DNA of 64,000 nucleotides from Butyriboletus loyo (Eukaryota > Basidiomycota > Agaricomycetes > Boletales > Boletaceae). A model generated the notes under the pieces. The model had not been told where the DNA came from. It ran no database searches and was given only the letters and a program-made list of their open reading frames with translations. Position 1 is the stretch's first letter, and each line of letters begins with the position of its first letter. The stretch covers positions 27,049 through 91,048 of the forward strand of contig JBBPSI010000097.1 in NCBI GenBank assembly GCA_038093515.1, given 5' to 3'. Shown one piece after another: positions 46,887 through 58,383 of the stretch. The position numbers and the translations under genes were made by a program.

Positions 46887-48957
46887 ATGCTGACATTTCA
46901 GCAAGACCAAACGATAGTACTCGACATTGGCTACTCTGCAGTGGTATTCGCAGTTGCTTTCCACCCCGATGGAAAACATGTTTTGGGTGGGAGTGGGGAT
47001 GGAATTCGACGATGGCGACTTGCAGATGCTCAAGAGGTTGGAGAGCAAGCGGGGATCGATGTGGGAACCATTTCCGTGTCAAGGGATGACAAATGGATAG
47101 TGTGGGGGGTTGATGAGCCTGGAGGAGCAAGTGTATGGGACGGTGAGTTGGAAGAAAAGGTTGTCGACGTGGAAGTCACGAACGTGGTGAATGCGGTCGA
47201 CGTCTCCCCTGATTCAACCAGGTTTGCCGCCGGACTCGGGAGTGGACAGGGTAACAATGCAGTGAGCATTTGGAGCATCACAGACGGGGAGAAACTCGTT
47301 GGCCCGCTCAACCATGACCAGTATGTCACTGGAATCAAATTCTCCTCGAACGGTGACCGCGTCGCCACTACGTGCTCTGAAGGCCCAATCCGCATCTTCA
47401 ACAGTCATGATGGTGACGAACTTATCACCATCAAGACTGCCACACTCAAATGGGCTGCAACCACTCCACTTGCATGGTCGAGCGACGATCAGCGAATATT
47501 TGCTGCATGCCATGACGACAGGATCAGGTCCTTCAGTGTATCTACTGGGTCCCAGCTCACTGAATCACTGGTTCTTGAAGGCAGCGACGACATGCACTCT
47601 ATCGCTCTAGCCGCCAACGGAAAGTTCATTGCTACCATCACACAACATTCGATCCTGTTCCTGGACACGTCGACACTGACTCAGATTGATCCTGTCATTG
47701 AGGACAGTGAACACTTACGGTCGGTTGCGATTTCTCTGGACAGTAGCTATCTTGCTACTGGACGATATGACGGGAAAATCATCATTCGTGATCTCGGCAA
47801 GATTCTGCCAGAGTTGTATGGTCCATTCCATGTAAGTCCTTGTGTGTTCATAGTCCCGGCATCTTGGTTACATCCCATTCCATCACCAAAAGAATCGCGC
47901 TGACTGCATTGTGTATGTACAACAGGAAGAACCTGGGAAATCCAGTCCACTCGAGCCTGGCGGCCACAATGAAGACAGCGGCGGTGATCTCCTCGAGGTA
48001 TCAGTTTGTTAGTTTCCCCTTTGAACCAAGTTCTCACAATAGCATAGCATGAGGTACCGTCGGGCACACCTGGTCTCGAATTCAACTTTGACGAGGTTGG
48101 TCATCGCTTCGTTTTTTTTGTCCCTCCGTGTTGACGTTGCTGGAGCCACCGTCCCCGACCTCCTCTGCTGATCTCCGGGAAGACGAGTTCCCCCCACTGG
48201 CCCCATCCCATGCTGTGCCACAGTCGTCACGTCCAGGAGAAAAATTTGATACTGGCGAGTCACCTCGGGGCCGTTCAATACTCGAAAAGTTGCTGCAGAG
48301 AAAGTATAACAAAGATTCGGCTTCGCATCGGCTTGGTAAACGTTCCGGAAAGTCGCGCGAGCCCACCGATCATCGTTCTCGTTCCCACTCTCCAGCGAGA
48401 GCGGATGCCATGAACGAGGGACCTTCGTGGATGGCTGCAGCTAAACGTAAGCCAGTGAGTACTATTCCTTGATAGACGTTCGCGTGCGATATGTCTAACC
48501 TACCATCTTAGCGAACGGTCGCAAGATCCTTCAGAAAGCGAGAGGTTCGTTATTCATCGGATCTGTTTGCAGGATTCATCACATGTTACAGGATAAGCCG
48601 CCTGCCAAAACAACTGTTCTCAAGCCTCCAAACGAAGGGGCTTCCAGTAGTGGACAAAGGGCTGTGGATACAAAAGCAGTGGACCCAGTATGATTTTTTC
48701 TGGTGATGTAGACCTGGTTATGATCGCTCACGACCTATTAGGCACAACAAGCGAATGATCCGTCTCAGCCCCCAGCCGGGAGGGTCCATCTAACGGTGCG
48801 CACTATGTTGTTTACTGCAATGTTATACTCAGCGTGGATCAGCATCAGGAAGAATCCGGGGATGCTACCCTTTCAATCAGGTTTCCCGCGTGGTTAGTGT
48901 GTATTCGTTCAGGCGCACATGATGCGACGGAATGATCCAGGTAATTCGATGCAATAG
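46887..48957 (+). CDS. WD40-repeat protein B (tandem copy 1)
   Basis: Nine exons, all joined between codons: 46887-47831, 47926-47997, 48054-48095, 48146-48454, 48512-48544, 48592-48687, 48742-48795, 48833-48880 and 48913-48957, giving 547 residues. The first exon encodes the propeller: VFAVAFHPDGKHVLGGSGDG, then repeat ends IRRWRLAD, ASVWDG, VSIWSI, IRIFNS, IRSFSV, ILFLD and IIIRDL; several are degenerate. The following exons encode an acidic linker (FNFDE), a Ser/Arg segment HRSRSHSPARADAMNEGP that resembles SR-protein sequence, and a basic tail ending GNSMQ. The uniform phase-0 exons suggest the tail was assembled by exon shuffling. Function unknown; the propeller implies protein binding. 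The start is the first ATG preceding the propeller; upstream frames carry stops. Confidence 0.8.
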
Positions 48958-50415
48958 GAGATACTACGATGAATCGCGAGTATGTCCACATCGACTATGC
49001 GGTTCTCTGAGCTCGTGCCAGCTCACAGCACCGGGGCGAATTCTCATAAGTCCGTGCACGATTAAGTTCGCTCCGATATACAAATGTCACCAAATGTTTG
49101 GATGCACGCATGTGGAAGTTGGGATTGGAGGACAACTGTCTGATTGATCAAAGCTGCTGCAAACCTACATACATACTGTGAACTTCGTCATCGCAGGTAC
49201 TGAACTTGCAGCGCACTGCGTGACGCAACTATCTGGTCATTTGTCTGCCCGTTCCTCAAGAATGCATTCAACTAAATATGCCTGTCGACCCTACACTCCC
49301 CGTCTGTATAGAGAGAAAAAGACTGATGTGTAGTGCTGGAAGAGGACAGACGAACGAACGAACGGAATCGCGAAAACTCAATTTAGAGCGACAGAGTCTG
49401 GGGGAAACCAAAATGATAAAAGAGCTCGGGACGTATATGATTGAGCCAAACGAACGAGAAAGCCTCCCCAAACAATGCTAAAAACGCACCAGAATCATGA
49501 TGTGAGCTGATATAGAAAAGAGAAGATCGAATGGGGAACAACAAAGGAAAAAGGAAAGAGCAACCGAGACAAGTCAATGAGGATATAAAAGGGGTGAAGA
49601 ATAATGCTGCGAGAGATTAGGGAACTAGGATTATTAAACGAGTGAGTGTCGTGAGTGTCGTTGCAGCCACAATGTACACGTCATGACTGTGGTGTCAGTC
49701 CACAGGAATCAAGACACCAAGCGCGAATGAAGACGTACACGCTCTCACCGCTCGCACTGTCATCTATAGAACCACTGCTCCCAAACGCGATATTCGAGCT
49801 GCGCCGTCAGTCTTCGCCTGCCATTTGCATCGCATGTGGGAAATAGCCATTTGGTATGCATGTTTCGTGATACTAAGAGTACGCTGATGCGCAGCGAGGT
49901 ATGCAGGATCATCACTGAATTGGGGTGGAATCACCGGCGTCATGTCACTGGCCATCAACTCAGCCAAGCTGCCAATCCGGGTCGCGTCATCTCATGGACA
50001 CCGTTTTCTACCATCACGTTAATGATTGGATTTGCGACCACGCAGCCCTACGTCTTCTTCAGAGTTGTCATGCACCACGGGCCCCGGCCATTGGCGATCC
50101 TGCGAAGCAAAAAATATCCACCTGATTACAATAATAAGATTAGATGAGAACACCACACTAACCTTAATCGCAGCCTTGGCCTTAGACTAGCCGAATAGCA
50201 TTCACAGGGTCGACTTGTCAGGCCCCCTGGATTTTGGGAAAGCAGACGGGTCACTCCTAGACCTGCGACGATGCGCCGTAGATGCGCGCTTGTTGACTGC
50301 GTGCTCTCTGCTTATTTGCGGACGGGCATATGGGGAGAAGTCGAGGAAAGCGGAGCGAGCACCGCGGGGAATAGAAAACAGTTGGTCCTTCTCAACGTCT
50401 TGTTCCTTGCACTTG
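48958..50415. other. Spacer between the WD40 tandem copies
   Basis: 1.46 kb. The first 0.7 kb is duplicated downstream of copy 2. The rest (about 49650-50400) is specific to this spacer. A minus-strand frame at 49764-49967 (AELMASDMTPVIPPQFSDDP) looks mildly coding, but no exon partners or start were found. Confidence 0.45.
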
Positions 50416-50557
50416 CCTGATGCAACAACCGAGGAGTATCTGGAAGAGAAGCTAGATGAGATCATTCGTCTCTCCAGGACAGCAACAAATGCGACGTGAA
50501 GTAAAGGCAAACATGAAGGAAGCTGACTCTAGGAAGCGTCTTGAACTCTTCTGGTAG
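50416..50557 (+). pseudogene. Exon relic upstream of WD40 gene C (open in this copy)
   Basis: Counterpart of 46262-46385. Here EEYLEEKLDEIIRLSRTATN is open, and from 50480 an overlapping frame encodes QQQMRREVKANMKEADSRKR and ends LELFW at a TAG at 50555-50557. The sequence is charged and helix-prone, like a coiled-coil C-terminus. With no gene body upstream, I read it as the surviving 3' end of a lost gene; a short independent gene is less likely. Confidence 0.4.
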
Positions 50558-51112
50558 CGTCGAGGGGGTTGAGGGTGAACGCAACCATCCGAGGTCCGGC
50601 GAGACACGCAGGAAGGGTGAGAATGCACAGAGTGCCCATGCATGTGAATGTGACGTGGTCTGAGTGGGTGCGTATATTCGCCTCTCATTTATGGAGAACA
50701 TTCGTCGGGAGTTTCAGTACGCTCAAACTTTCGGCAACATGCTGAAAGGCGCATATTTCATGCGCGGCATGTCGTGAGTTGGTATTGTACACCCGTCGCG
50801 AACCGAATCCCAGCAATCGCAGAGCATACGTAGTTAGAAATGATGGAAGGTTTCACCGATGCTTGCCTGGCCATCGCAACGAGGTCGCCTAGCCGGGATC
50901 CGAGTAATGGTGAGCGCCAAAGACACGAGGCACCTGTGCGAACAGACCATATCGAGAACAAGGAAACGTATTTCTGCAGTCACTTTGCGCGCCACCAGTA
51001 AACCTCGCCACATTGTTCCTTGACATTTTGACACCGACGATTGTGTACCATCACTGAGGATGCCGTCGACGAATACCGGTGCGTAGCAGTTCGGACCCGG
51101 AGTGATTAAGCA

Positions 51113-53183
51113 ATGCTGACATTTCAGCAAGACCAAACGATAGTACTCGACATTGGCTACTCTGAAGTGGTATTCGCAGTTGCTTTCCACCCCGATGGAA
51201 AGCATGTTTTGGGTGGGAGTGATGATGGGATTCGACGATGGCGACTTGCAGATGGCCAAGAGGTCGAAAATAAAACGGGGATGGATCTGGAGGCCATTTC
51301 CGTGTCGAGGGATGAGAAATGGGTAGTGTGCGGGGTTCGCAGGGGAGGAGCAAGTGTGTGGGACAGTGAATTGGAAGAAAAGGTCATCGACGTAGAAGGC
51401 ACGAACGTTGTGAGTGCGGTCGACGTCTCCCCCGATTCGACCAGGTTTGCAACTGGAAGTGGAGACCTCGGAACTCATGACAACGAAGTAAACATTTGGA
51501 GCATCACAGACGGGGAGAAACTCGTTGGCCCATTCAACCATGACCAGTATGTCACTGGAATCAAATTCTCCTCAAATGGGGACCACATCGCCACTACGTG
51601 CTCTGAAGGCCCAATCCGCATCTTCAACAGTCATGATGGTGACGAACTTATCACCATCAAGACTACCACACTCAAATGGGCTGCAACCACTCCACTTGCA
51701 TGGTCGAGCGACGATCAGCGAATATTTGCTGCATGCCGTGACGACAGGATCAGGTCCTTCAGTGTGTCTACTGGGTCCCAGCTTGCTGAATCACAGATTC
51801 TCGAAGACAATGATGAAACCCATTCTATCGCTCTAGCCGCCAACGGAAAGTTTATTGCTACCATCACACAACGTTCAATCCTATTCCTGGACGCATTGAC
51901 ACTGACTAGGATTGATCCTGTCATCGAGGACAGCAGGTTACGGTCAATTGCGATCTCCATGGATAGTAGCTATCTCGCAACTGGACGACGTGACGGGAAA
52001 ATCATCGTTCGTGATCTCGGCAAGATTCTCCCGGAGTCGTATGGTCCATTCCGTGTGAGTTCTTATGTGTTCATAGTTTGTCATTCCATCACCGAAAAAG
52101 TTGCGCTGACTGCATCGTGTACGTACAACAGGAAGAACCTGGGAGTTCCAGTCAACACGGGCCCGACAGCCACAATGAAGATGGCGGTGGTGATCTCCTT
52201 GAGGTATGACTCCGTTCGTTTCCCTCCTCGAGGCAGGTTCTCACAATAGCATAGAATGAGGTGCCGTCGAGCACACCCGCTCCCGAATTCAACTTTGACG
52301 AGGTAAGGTGGTCACTTCTTTTTTCTTCGCACGTTTGTGTTGACGCTGTTTGAGCCACCGTCTCCGGTATCCTCTACCGATCCCCGGGCAGGTAAGACAC
52401 CGCCTCTAGACTCTTATCGGAGTCGTTAGATGCTTCGTGAATGACTTCCCCTCCAGAGGCACGGGAAGATATTGATACTGTCGAGTCATCTCAGCGCCAT
52501 TCAATATTTAAACGGTTGCTACATGGAAAGAGGAAGAAGGACCCCACTTCATACAAGCCTGGTCGACGTTCTGGAGAGTCACGCCAGCTTGGCGACCGTC
52601 GATCTCGTTCCCACTCCCCAGCGAGAGCGGATGCCATGAACGAGGGACCTTCGTGGATGGCTGCAGCTAAACGTAAGCCAGTGAGTACTATTCCTTGATA
52701 GACATTCGTATGCGATATGTCTAACCTACCATCTTAGCGAACGGTCGCAAGATCCTTCAGAAAGCGAGAGGTTCGTTATTCATCGGATTTGTTTGCAGGA
52801 TTCATCACATGTTACAGGATAAGCCGCCTGCCAAGACAACTGTTCCCAAGCCTCCAAACGAAGGGGCTTCCAGTAGTGGACAAAGGGCTGTGGATACAAA
52901 AGCAGTGGACCCAGTATGATTTTTTCTGGTGATGTGAACCTGGTTATGATCGCTCACGACCTATTAGGCGCAACAAGCGAACGATTTGTCTCAACCTCCA
53001 GCCAGGAGGGTCCATCTAACGGTGCGCACTGTGTTGTTTGCTGCAATGATATACTTAGCGTGGATCAGCATCAGGAAGAATCTGGGGATGCTACCCTTTC
53101 AATCAGGTTTCCCGCGTGGTTAGTGTGTATTCGTTCAGGCGCACATGATGCGACGGAATGATCCAGGTAATTCGATGCAATAG
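51113..53183 (+). CDS. WD40-repeat protein C (tandem copy 2)
   Basis: Ten exons: 51113-52054, 52132-52203, 52261-52302, 52355-52391, 52457-52680, 52738-52770, 52818-52913, then three short exons ending at the stop 53181-53183, giving about 530 residues. The propeller exon closely matches copy 1 (VFAVAFHPDGKHVLGGSDDG). The tail retains the SRSHSPARADAMNEGPSWMA block and the same ending, GNSMQ. Unlike copy 1, an intron (52392-52456, GTAAGA...CCAG) splits the fourth coding segment after SSTDPRA; the equivalent sequence in copy 1 reads through as EDEFPPLAPSHAVPQSS. The start-to-stop span equals that of copy 1. Both copies are intact, so both may be expressed. Confidence 0.8.
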
Positions 53184-54120
53184 GAGACACTACGATGAAT
53201 CGCGAGTAATCGACTATACAGCCCTTTCAGTTTGTCACCTTACAAGACGAGCCCGTCCATGATTACAGTAAGGGGACGTTCACTCTTAACAAGCCATCGG
53301 TGAAGGCTAGATGCACATAGGAATTGAGATTCGAAGGACGATGTAGAGCTGTTGCAAATCTAGAAATCGTCAGCTTCGTCATCGCAGCCACGCGAACTTC
53401 AACTACACCGCGCACAGAACGCAACTATCGAGTGAATCGTCTGCCCACTCCCCATAAAGAACGCACCAAAACAAATATGCCTGTTGACCTTGCGCTCCTC
53501 GTTTATATAAAGAAATAAAGTGATTGATATAGAGGGCCAGAACGAGTGAAGTCATGAGCACTCGATCGCGGGAGAGAAAGCTAGAGGAAGATGTGATCGA
53601 TGCTTACAACGAGCGCTCCAGGATCATGACGCGAGCCAAAATGGAAAAGAGGACGTGGGATTCGTATAGTAAAGATAAGGAACGAACAAGCTAGACCGAA
53701 TAAGAATCTACAAAAGGGGTGTGAAATATTGCTGCGAGAGATCAGGGAAACCAGGATCTCAAGTCGCAACCCCCCATCAGTGCTCTATTGAAGCTCTGAG
53801 AGTATTAAAAAAAATCGCTCAAAGCGAGACAGAATGTCCGAGACGATCGATTGTTCACGACAATGAGAGACAGTCGACGGGCTTCTGCTCGCTGGCGACA
53901 GACCCACCGGATGCCATAGTAGGGTACCTGTTGTGACACACCGTGGGTCTGCCACCATCGAATGAAATATCCTTGAGATCGAAAAGTACAAGACCACCAG
54001 ATCTAGAAGCTTAATCCCATCATGTTCGGTACTTATAATCAAGCTGCTATAAGTAGCACTCGACGTATAGTAGATAACAGTACATACCAGCACGGTAGGT
54101 ATACTCATCTATAAACGGAA
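53184..54120. other. 3' flank of the WD40 array
   Basis: About 940 bp. The first 0.6 kb is the duplicated 3' flank, and the remainder separates it from the convergent WSS1 stop. No gene is seen. Confidence 0.5.
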
Positions 54121-55346
54121 TTAGCTGTCATTCTTGATAGCTCCGCAAAAGCGACAAGGCCAGAATTCGTGAAGTATATCCCTTTCTCCGCATGTCGTAC
54201 ACGCCCACCCGACTGAAGTGTCAGTTGGTCGCACCGCAAGGCATGCTTCACACTGTAAAACCAACTCTGCATTAATCAAGGTGCAAACGGGGCAAGTCCA
54301 TTGTCCGTCAGCAGATGGATTTAGAGTGTTCCTTGCTCGACTTGACCCTGAGGTAGCTTGCGGACACCAAGAACCTGACTTTGAGCCCGAGGTGTCATGG
54401 GTAGCAACGCTGCCATCGTTCGTCAAGTCAATCGTCACCTTATCCACCGCACCTGTTTTCGCAGCCTTAGCAGCTTCGCGCAATGCAAGTGGCCCTGACC
54501 CGCAAGCCACCTCATCCCGCTTTCTGCGTTCAGCGGCCTTGGAGAGGCAGTCGTAAGAGGGACATTACTGAATTTTGGAAAAGATAAACTTACACGAGCG
54601 GCGAGTTCACCGGGACTTGACTTTTCAAGTGCACTGGACCTCCCACCGAGCCTGCCGCCGCTTTTACTCATTGTCTCTGTCATTCGTCGCCTTTCCGCGG
54701 CTTCTAGGGCACAAACCCTGGTGGGATGCGGGGGGAGATTATGCCAGACACCAGCACCCAATCTGTGACCGGGTGAGAAGAAGCCCTCGCCAGCATAACC
54801 AGAGCGCTGAAGTGCATCATACTCATCCTCGAGTTCAGCGAGGAACTTGTAAAATCTTTCGTCGTGGGGTCCATGCACGTTGTGTGTGAGCTGACAAGAA
54901 AAGCTTAGGTCAACGGACTGTCTGCTAAACCGTGGAGGAAAGCTCACCTCGTGTAACATTGTTCGCACCACTGTATCCTCTTCAAGAAAGGTATCAGGAG
55001 CCCAGGCTGGACGTAGCCTTAAAAGGATCTGCTCGCCACCGTTTATGTCTAAGATGTGGCTAATTCAGTACTATGGAAGCATATCGAGCACGGCTACTCA
55101 CTCAGCCCTACGATACTTGGCCTTGAGCACGATCGGCAGGACGATCTCGCACATCAGGAATAGCTTAGACTCACCAAGTAGATTTGGACTATCAGGAAAA
55201 AACTCGGCGAGTGTAAGAAGGACCCAACCGTGCTTTCGCATGATGGGCTTCACCAGTGTGGCCACGCGCCGCAACATGGGCGAGGCACGATCAGCCTTGG
55301 GCATATCTCTGAGATGGGTGAAAGACTTGATGAACGTTTCGGTCAT
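54121..55346 (-). CDS. WSS1: WSS1-like DNA-dependent metalloprotease (WLM domain)
   Basis: Wss1/SPRTN-type proteases degrade proteins crosslinked to DNA and act on SUMOylated targets with Cdc48. Exons on the minus strand are 55346-55175, 55048-54948, 54890-54594 and 54537-54121, giving 328 residues. The WLM domain begins SFTHLRDMPKAD and continues PIMRKHGWVLLTLAEFFPDS, ILLRLRP and the zinc site HELTHNVHGPHDERFYKF: His90, Glu91, His94 and His100 are all present, so the enzyme should be active. VTIDLTND (224-231) is a good SUMO-interacting motif. Two C-terminal zinc modules follow: WTCPVCTLINAELVLQCEAC (RanBP2-like) and WACTTCG...FWPCRFCG. The second intron lies exactly between Glu91 and Leu92 in the active-site motif. 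The first intron (127 bp) is the longest and the least certain. Confidence 0.92.
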
Positions 55347-56156
55347 CTCGGATCCTCGAGTTCAAACGGTGGGGTATTGAAGAGGCTCTGCTCTGGAAAC
55401 AGTAGATACTGCCATAGGCTGCGGTCAAGCTTGCGCTGACCAAGCCTCCGATAAACTTGGTCAGCACGTTCGACCTGCATTGCAAGGCTGCAACGTTTTT
55501 GAGGCCTGCTCAGAACAACCGAATCACCTCTGGCTGGTGGACTCAGATCAAGCAATAGGCTCAATGTAAGCATATATATCATTTGACAGCTCTTTCGTCA
55601 TGTATTTTAGCAACAAAAGGACAGACGAGCATTACCAACCCGCACAATTCGCCCAGGGACCCCCTCTATAACAGAGCGTCAGGTCGCCAAGTTAATTTGC
55701 ATGCTCCAGGCCGACGACTCAATACCCGCACATGCCTGGGCGTGTACGTGTTTTGACTCATAGATCGGAGTCCCTGTGCTCTCTAGACCCGCAAATCTCG
55801 CTTGCCTTGAAGTGTTGAGCCCAGATTTCCTCCACCTATTCTGAACTGGATAAGTTGCGGTGGGCGATGGCCTGTCAAAATTGCCACAAAAGCACCCCAC
55901 CACCCGTGACGAGTTGACTCATCCTGGTCCCTGAGATGTTTGCCCACTTTTATGCAAGTGGAACCAACTTAGCCGGAACCTGTGCTCCTTTAGGTCATTT
56001 CATTTCAGGAGCTCCGTCCAGAAACGAGGACCCTGTCTGTGCGGCAAGTCCCCTCTAGCTCCTCGTTAAAGGTTGACGGATGTCGTACCCATCTTGATGC
56101 ACCCAAACTCCTCTTAGTCTACCTCTGGTTTCTGACCCCTAGTAGATACATTCACG
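55347..56156. promoter_or_regulatory. Divergent intergenic region, WSS1 / DUF6533 gene
   Basis: 810 bp between divergent starts. A minus-strand frame (55343-55582) continues upstream of the WSS1 ATG, but its sequence does not resemble the family. No other coding signal is seen. Confidence 0.45.
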
Positions 56157-57931
56157 ATGAGCCTGGTCCCTCCAGGTACTACAGCTTCCTCTGACATCAA
56201 TCTATACGCCTCTGTCCAAGGTAAGTTCTATTGTCATCTTCCCGTCTTTTCGAAACAGACGCCACTGTCATCAGTTGCCGTCACAAGCGCTGTTCTGTAC
56301 GACCACGGTAGGTCGCCCTGATACACTCAATCGATGCACTTTCTGACCGTTGCTTCGCGCACAGCTCTTGCTCTTGGCCGCGAGGTGAGTGACATGACCA
56401 AGGTTACTTTGAAACGTTCCTGATAGCCGGCGGATCAGGTAGAACTCATATGGGTAAGCTAACCGATGGCGGGCATACACCCGTGTTGAATATCTGCTGT
56501 CGCAGATGAAACCTCTGTCTCTTGTAACGGTGTTGTACGTGATAGTAAGCAAAGCAAAGCGGCCCGGAAGAGTCTAACTCTGATATTTTCCTTAGGAGCG
56601 ATACCTGGGCGATGTCGTTCTTGTGTATGTTGCTGCGTTTGAATGTTGTCTTCGTATCTGAAGCTTGCGCCGTACGTTTCCCAGAGTTGGCCTGCGTTGT
56701 GGGTTTTGTCGTGTTTTATCGTCGTTATGGTCACTGTAACTCACTGTTGGAACAGTATGCTTTTCAGTATCGGTGTCGGAAGAGGTAAGCATCGGATCTT
56801 TCATCCCGCATCATATTTTGTTGAGTACTTTCAAGGAGTACGTGGACGCATTTGAAATTATTGCTTCTGACCTGCACAATATTCTGTTTTCGATTAGATG
56901 CACGTATCCTTGATTCACTCAGCTTTTCGTTTGAATTGACTCTGGAGGTCAGGCATACGGCTCTTCAAGTTTCGTGCATGGGGAGCACTTGCATACTCGT
57001 GGGCCACACAAGGTCCTTGTTTTCCCGCCAACGGAACCTCAGCGTAGCTGACGTTTTCCCCGCAGCAACCATGCAGCTCCGGATATATGCAATGTACAGG
57101 CGCTCCAGGCGGATCCTGGTCTTTTTGCTCGCGTCGTTCTTTTGTGAGATCGCCGCGATCTCATTCATAATCTGGCGGGAAATTGGGCCGCATAGTTCTC
57201 TCGAAGGTCCGTCCAGCCCCTCTTTTTATTAACCTCCAGGTTTCATCGCCAGGACGTTTTTTATATAGCGATCAGCAACTTTGTTCCCGGAGAGCATTTT
57301 TGCACGTTTTCTGGTATCAACGGAAACTTTGTGTACATCTTCATCCCCTTCCTTTGTTTCGAATTCTTGCTCTTTGTCTTGGCTGCACGCATGTTCGTTG
57401 ACAACATGAAACGCAATAAGAAAACCAATGATGAAATGGGCTTCCGAATACCCTCGTTCATGGCCATCTTGGCCCGCGACAGTCTCTGTTGCTTCTTCGT
57501 GTGAGTGCACGCCGGACGTCGATTGCGCAGACCTGTGACAGTGACCAACTCACGTCGACCGTTTGATGTAGAAATCTCGTCGCCTGCGCCGTCGTCATGG
57601 GTCTGTGGCAGAGCATCACCGTACGTCGTCTATCCAGACTCACTCGGTCCGTGTACATACGTTATCATGCTCAACTCTATCCGTTTTTTGGTCTGTTCAG
57701 GAGCTCTACGCGAATATATGCGTTCCGTTCGTCATGCTTCTCGAAGTGCTCGTCGGTACAAGACTCATCCTCGACTTCCGTGAGCGGTATGCCCGCCCGG
57801 ACGATGAACCTGTTATCTCGGGCAGATTCAGTTCCCTGCATTTTGGAGGAGATGACTTGCAAATGGACTCCGTTCATATATCTGTACGATGCCAAATCGA
57901 AACGAGCGCCATCATAGATGTTGAGACGTAG
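56157..57931 (+). CDS. DUF6533-type multi-pass membrane protein
   Basis: The gene begins with a chain of very short exons that join in phase: 56157-56220, 56275-56307, 56365-56384, 56440-56454 (15 nt), 56506-56544 and 56596-56622. They encode AVTSAVLYDHALALGREVEL, IWMKPLSLVTVLYVIERYLG and so on, the hallmark of the basidiomycete DUF6533 family. Membrane helices follow: PALWVLSCFIVVMVTVTH, then TMQLRIYAMYRRSRRILVFL with FFCEIAAISFII, NFVYIFIPFLCFEFLLFVLA, LVACAVVMGLWQSIT and VPFVMLLEVLVGTRLILDFR. Sure later exons are 57068 to about 57205, 57270-57530, 57569-57628 and 57701-57931. The region 56700-57065 is only partly solved. Family members are expanded in Agaricomycetes and have no proven function; a receptor or transporter role is guesswork. 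The C-terminal tail is cytosolic-looking and carries FSSLHFGGDD. Confidence 0.72.
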
Positions 57932-58383
57932 TAGATGTGGACGAAATCATTGTATTCATTAGACTGCTTGCAACGAATATAAAAATACAACAGAGCATGC
58001 GTGTGCTCGAACCAGGCTACTCTACACGTCGAATAGGATGTAGATGCACAGAACGTGGGTATGAAGCAATCTGGAGAAGGAAAATGAGTACTCTAAGCAA
58101 AATTAGTGCAACATCGATACAGCGAAAACACCATGAATGATGGTCATGGCAGTGTTGAGCGCAAGGATAACAGATGGATGCAGTGCGGAGCAAGGAGCGT
58201 GGGGTCCTGTCAAATGGCATGACGTATAGCAATGGGTAACAGAGGCAGACAACGATGCAAAAACAGATGGTCATGGCGGTCATGAAACGTGGATTTCTTC
58301 GTCGGCTTTTGTGGCACTGTACACCTTGATAGACCGTACCAAGTCGAGTTTCTCACGTGGGAAGAGTGGGTCAGGTGGAGCGC
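57932..58383. other. Convergent intergenic region
   Basis: 450 bp between the DUF6533 stop and the methyltransferase stop. No supported gene is seen. Confidence 0.55.

Larger units (their letters stand above)
46250..49640. repeat. Tandem segmental duplication, unit 1
   Basis: This block is repeated at about 50410-53770 in the same orientation with an offset of about 4.2 kb (exactly 4226 at both the start and the stop codon of the WD40 genes). It comprises an exon relic, a WD40 gene and its 3' flank; the flank ends in a shared AAAGGGGTG...CTGCGAGAGAT stretch near 49590 and 53710. Boundaries are approximate because similarity fades. Confidence 0.8.
50410..53770. repeat. Tandem segmental duplication, unit 2
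   Basis: Direct repeat of about 46250-49640. Identity varies along the unit: introns and exons from about 52600 to 53180 are nearly identical to unit 1, while about 52360-52600 is strongly diverged. Confidence 0.8.

Noticed and set aside
50834..51541. 235-codon minus-strand frame antisense to WD40 gene C
   Set aside because: A shadow of the propeller exon; its counterpart at copy 1 is broken into pieces.
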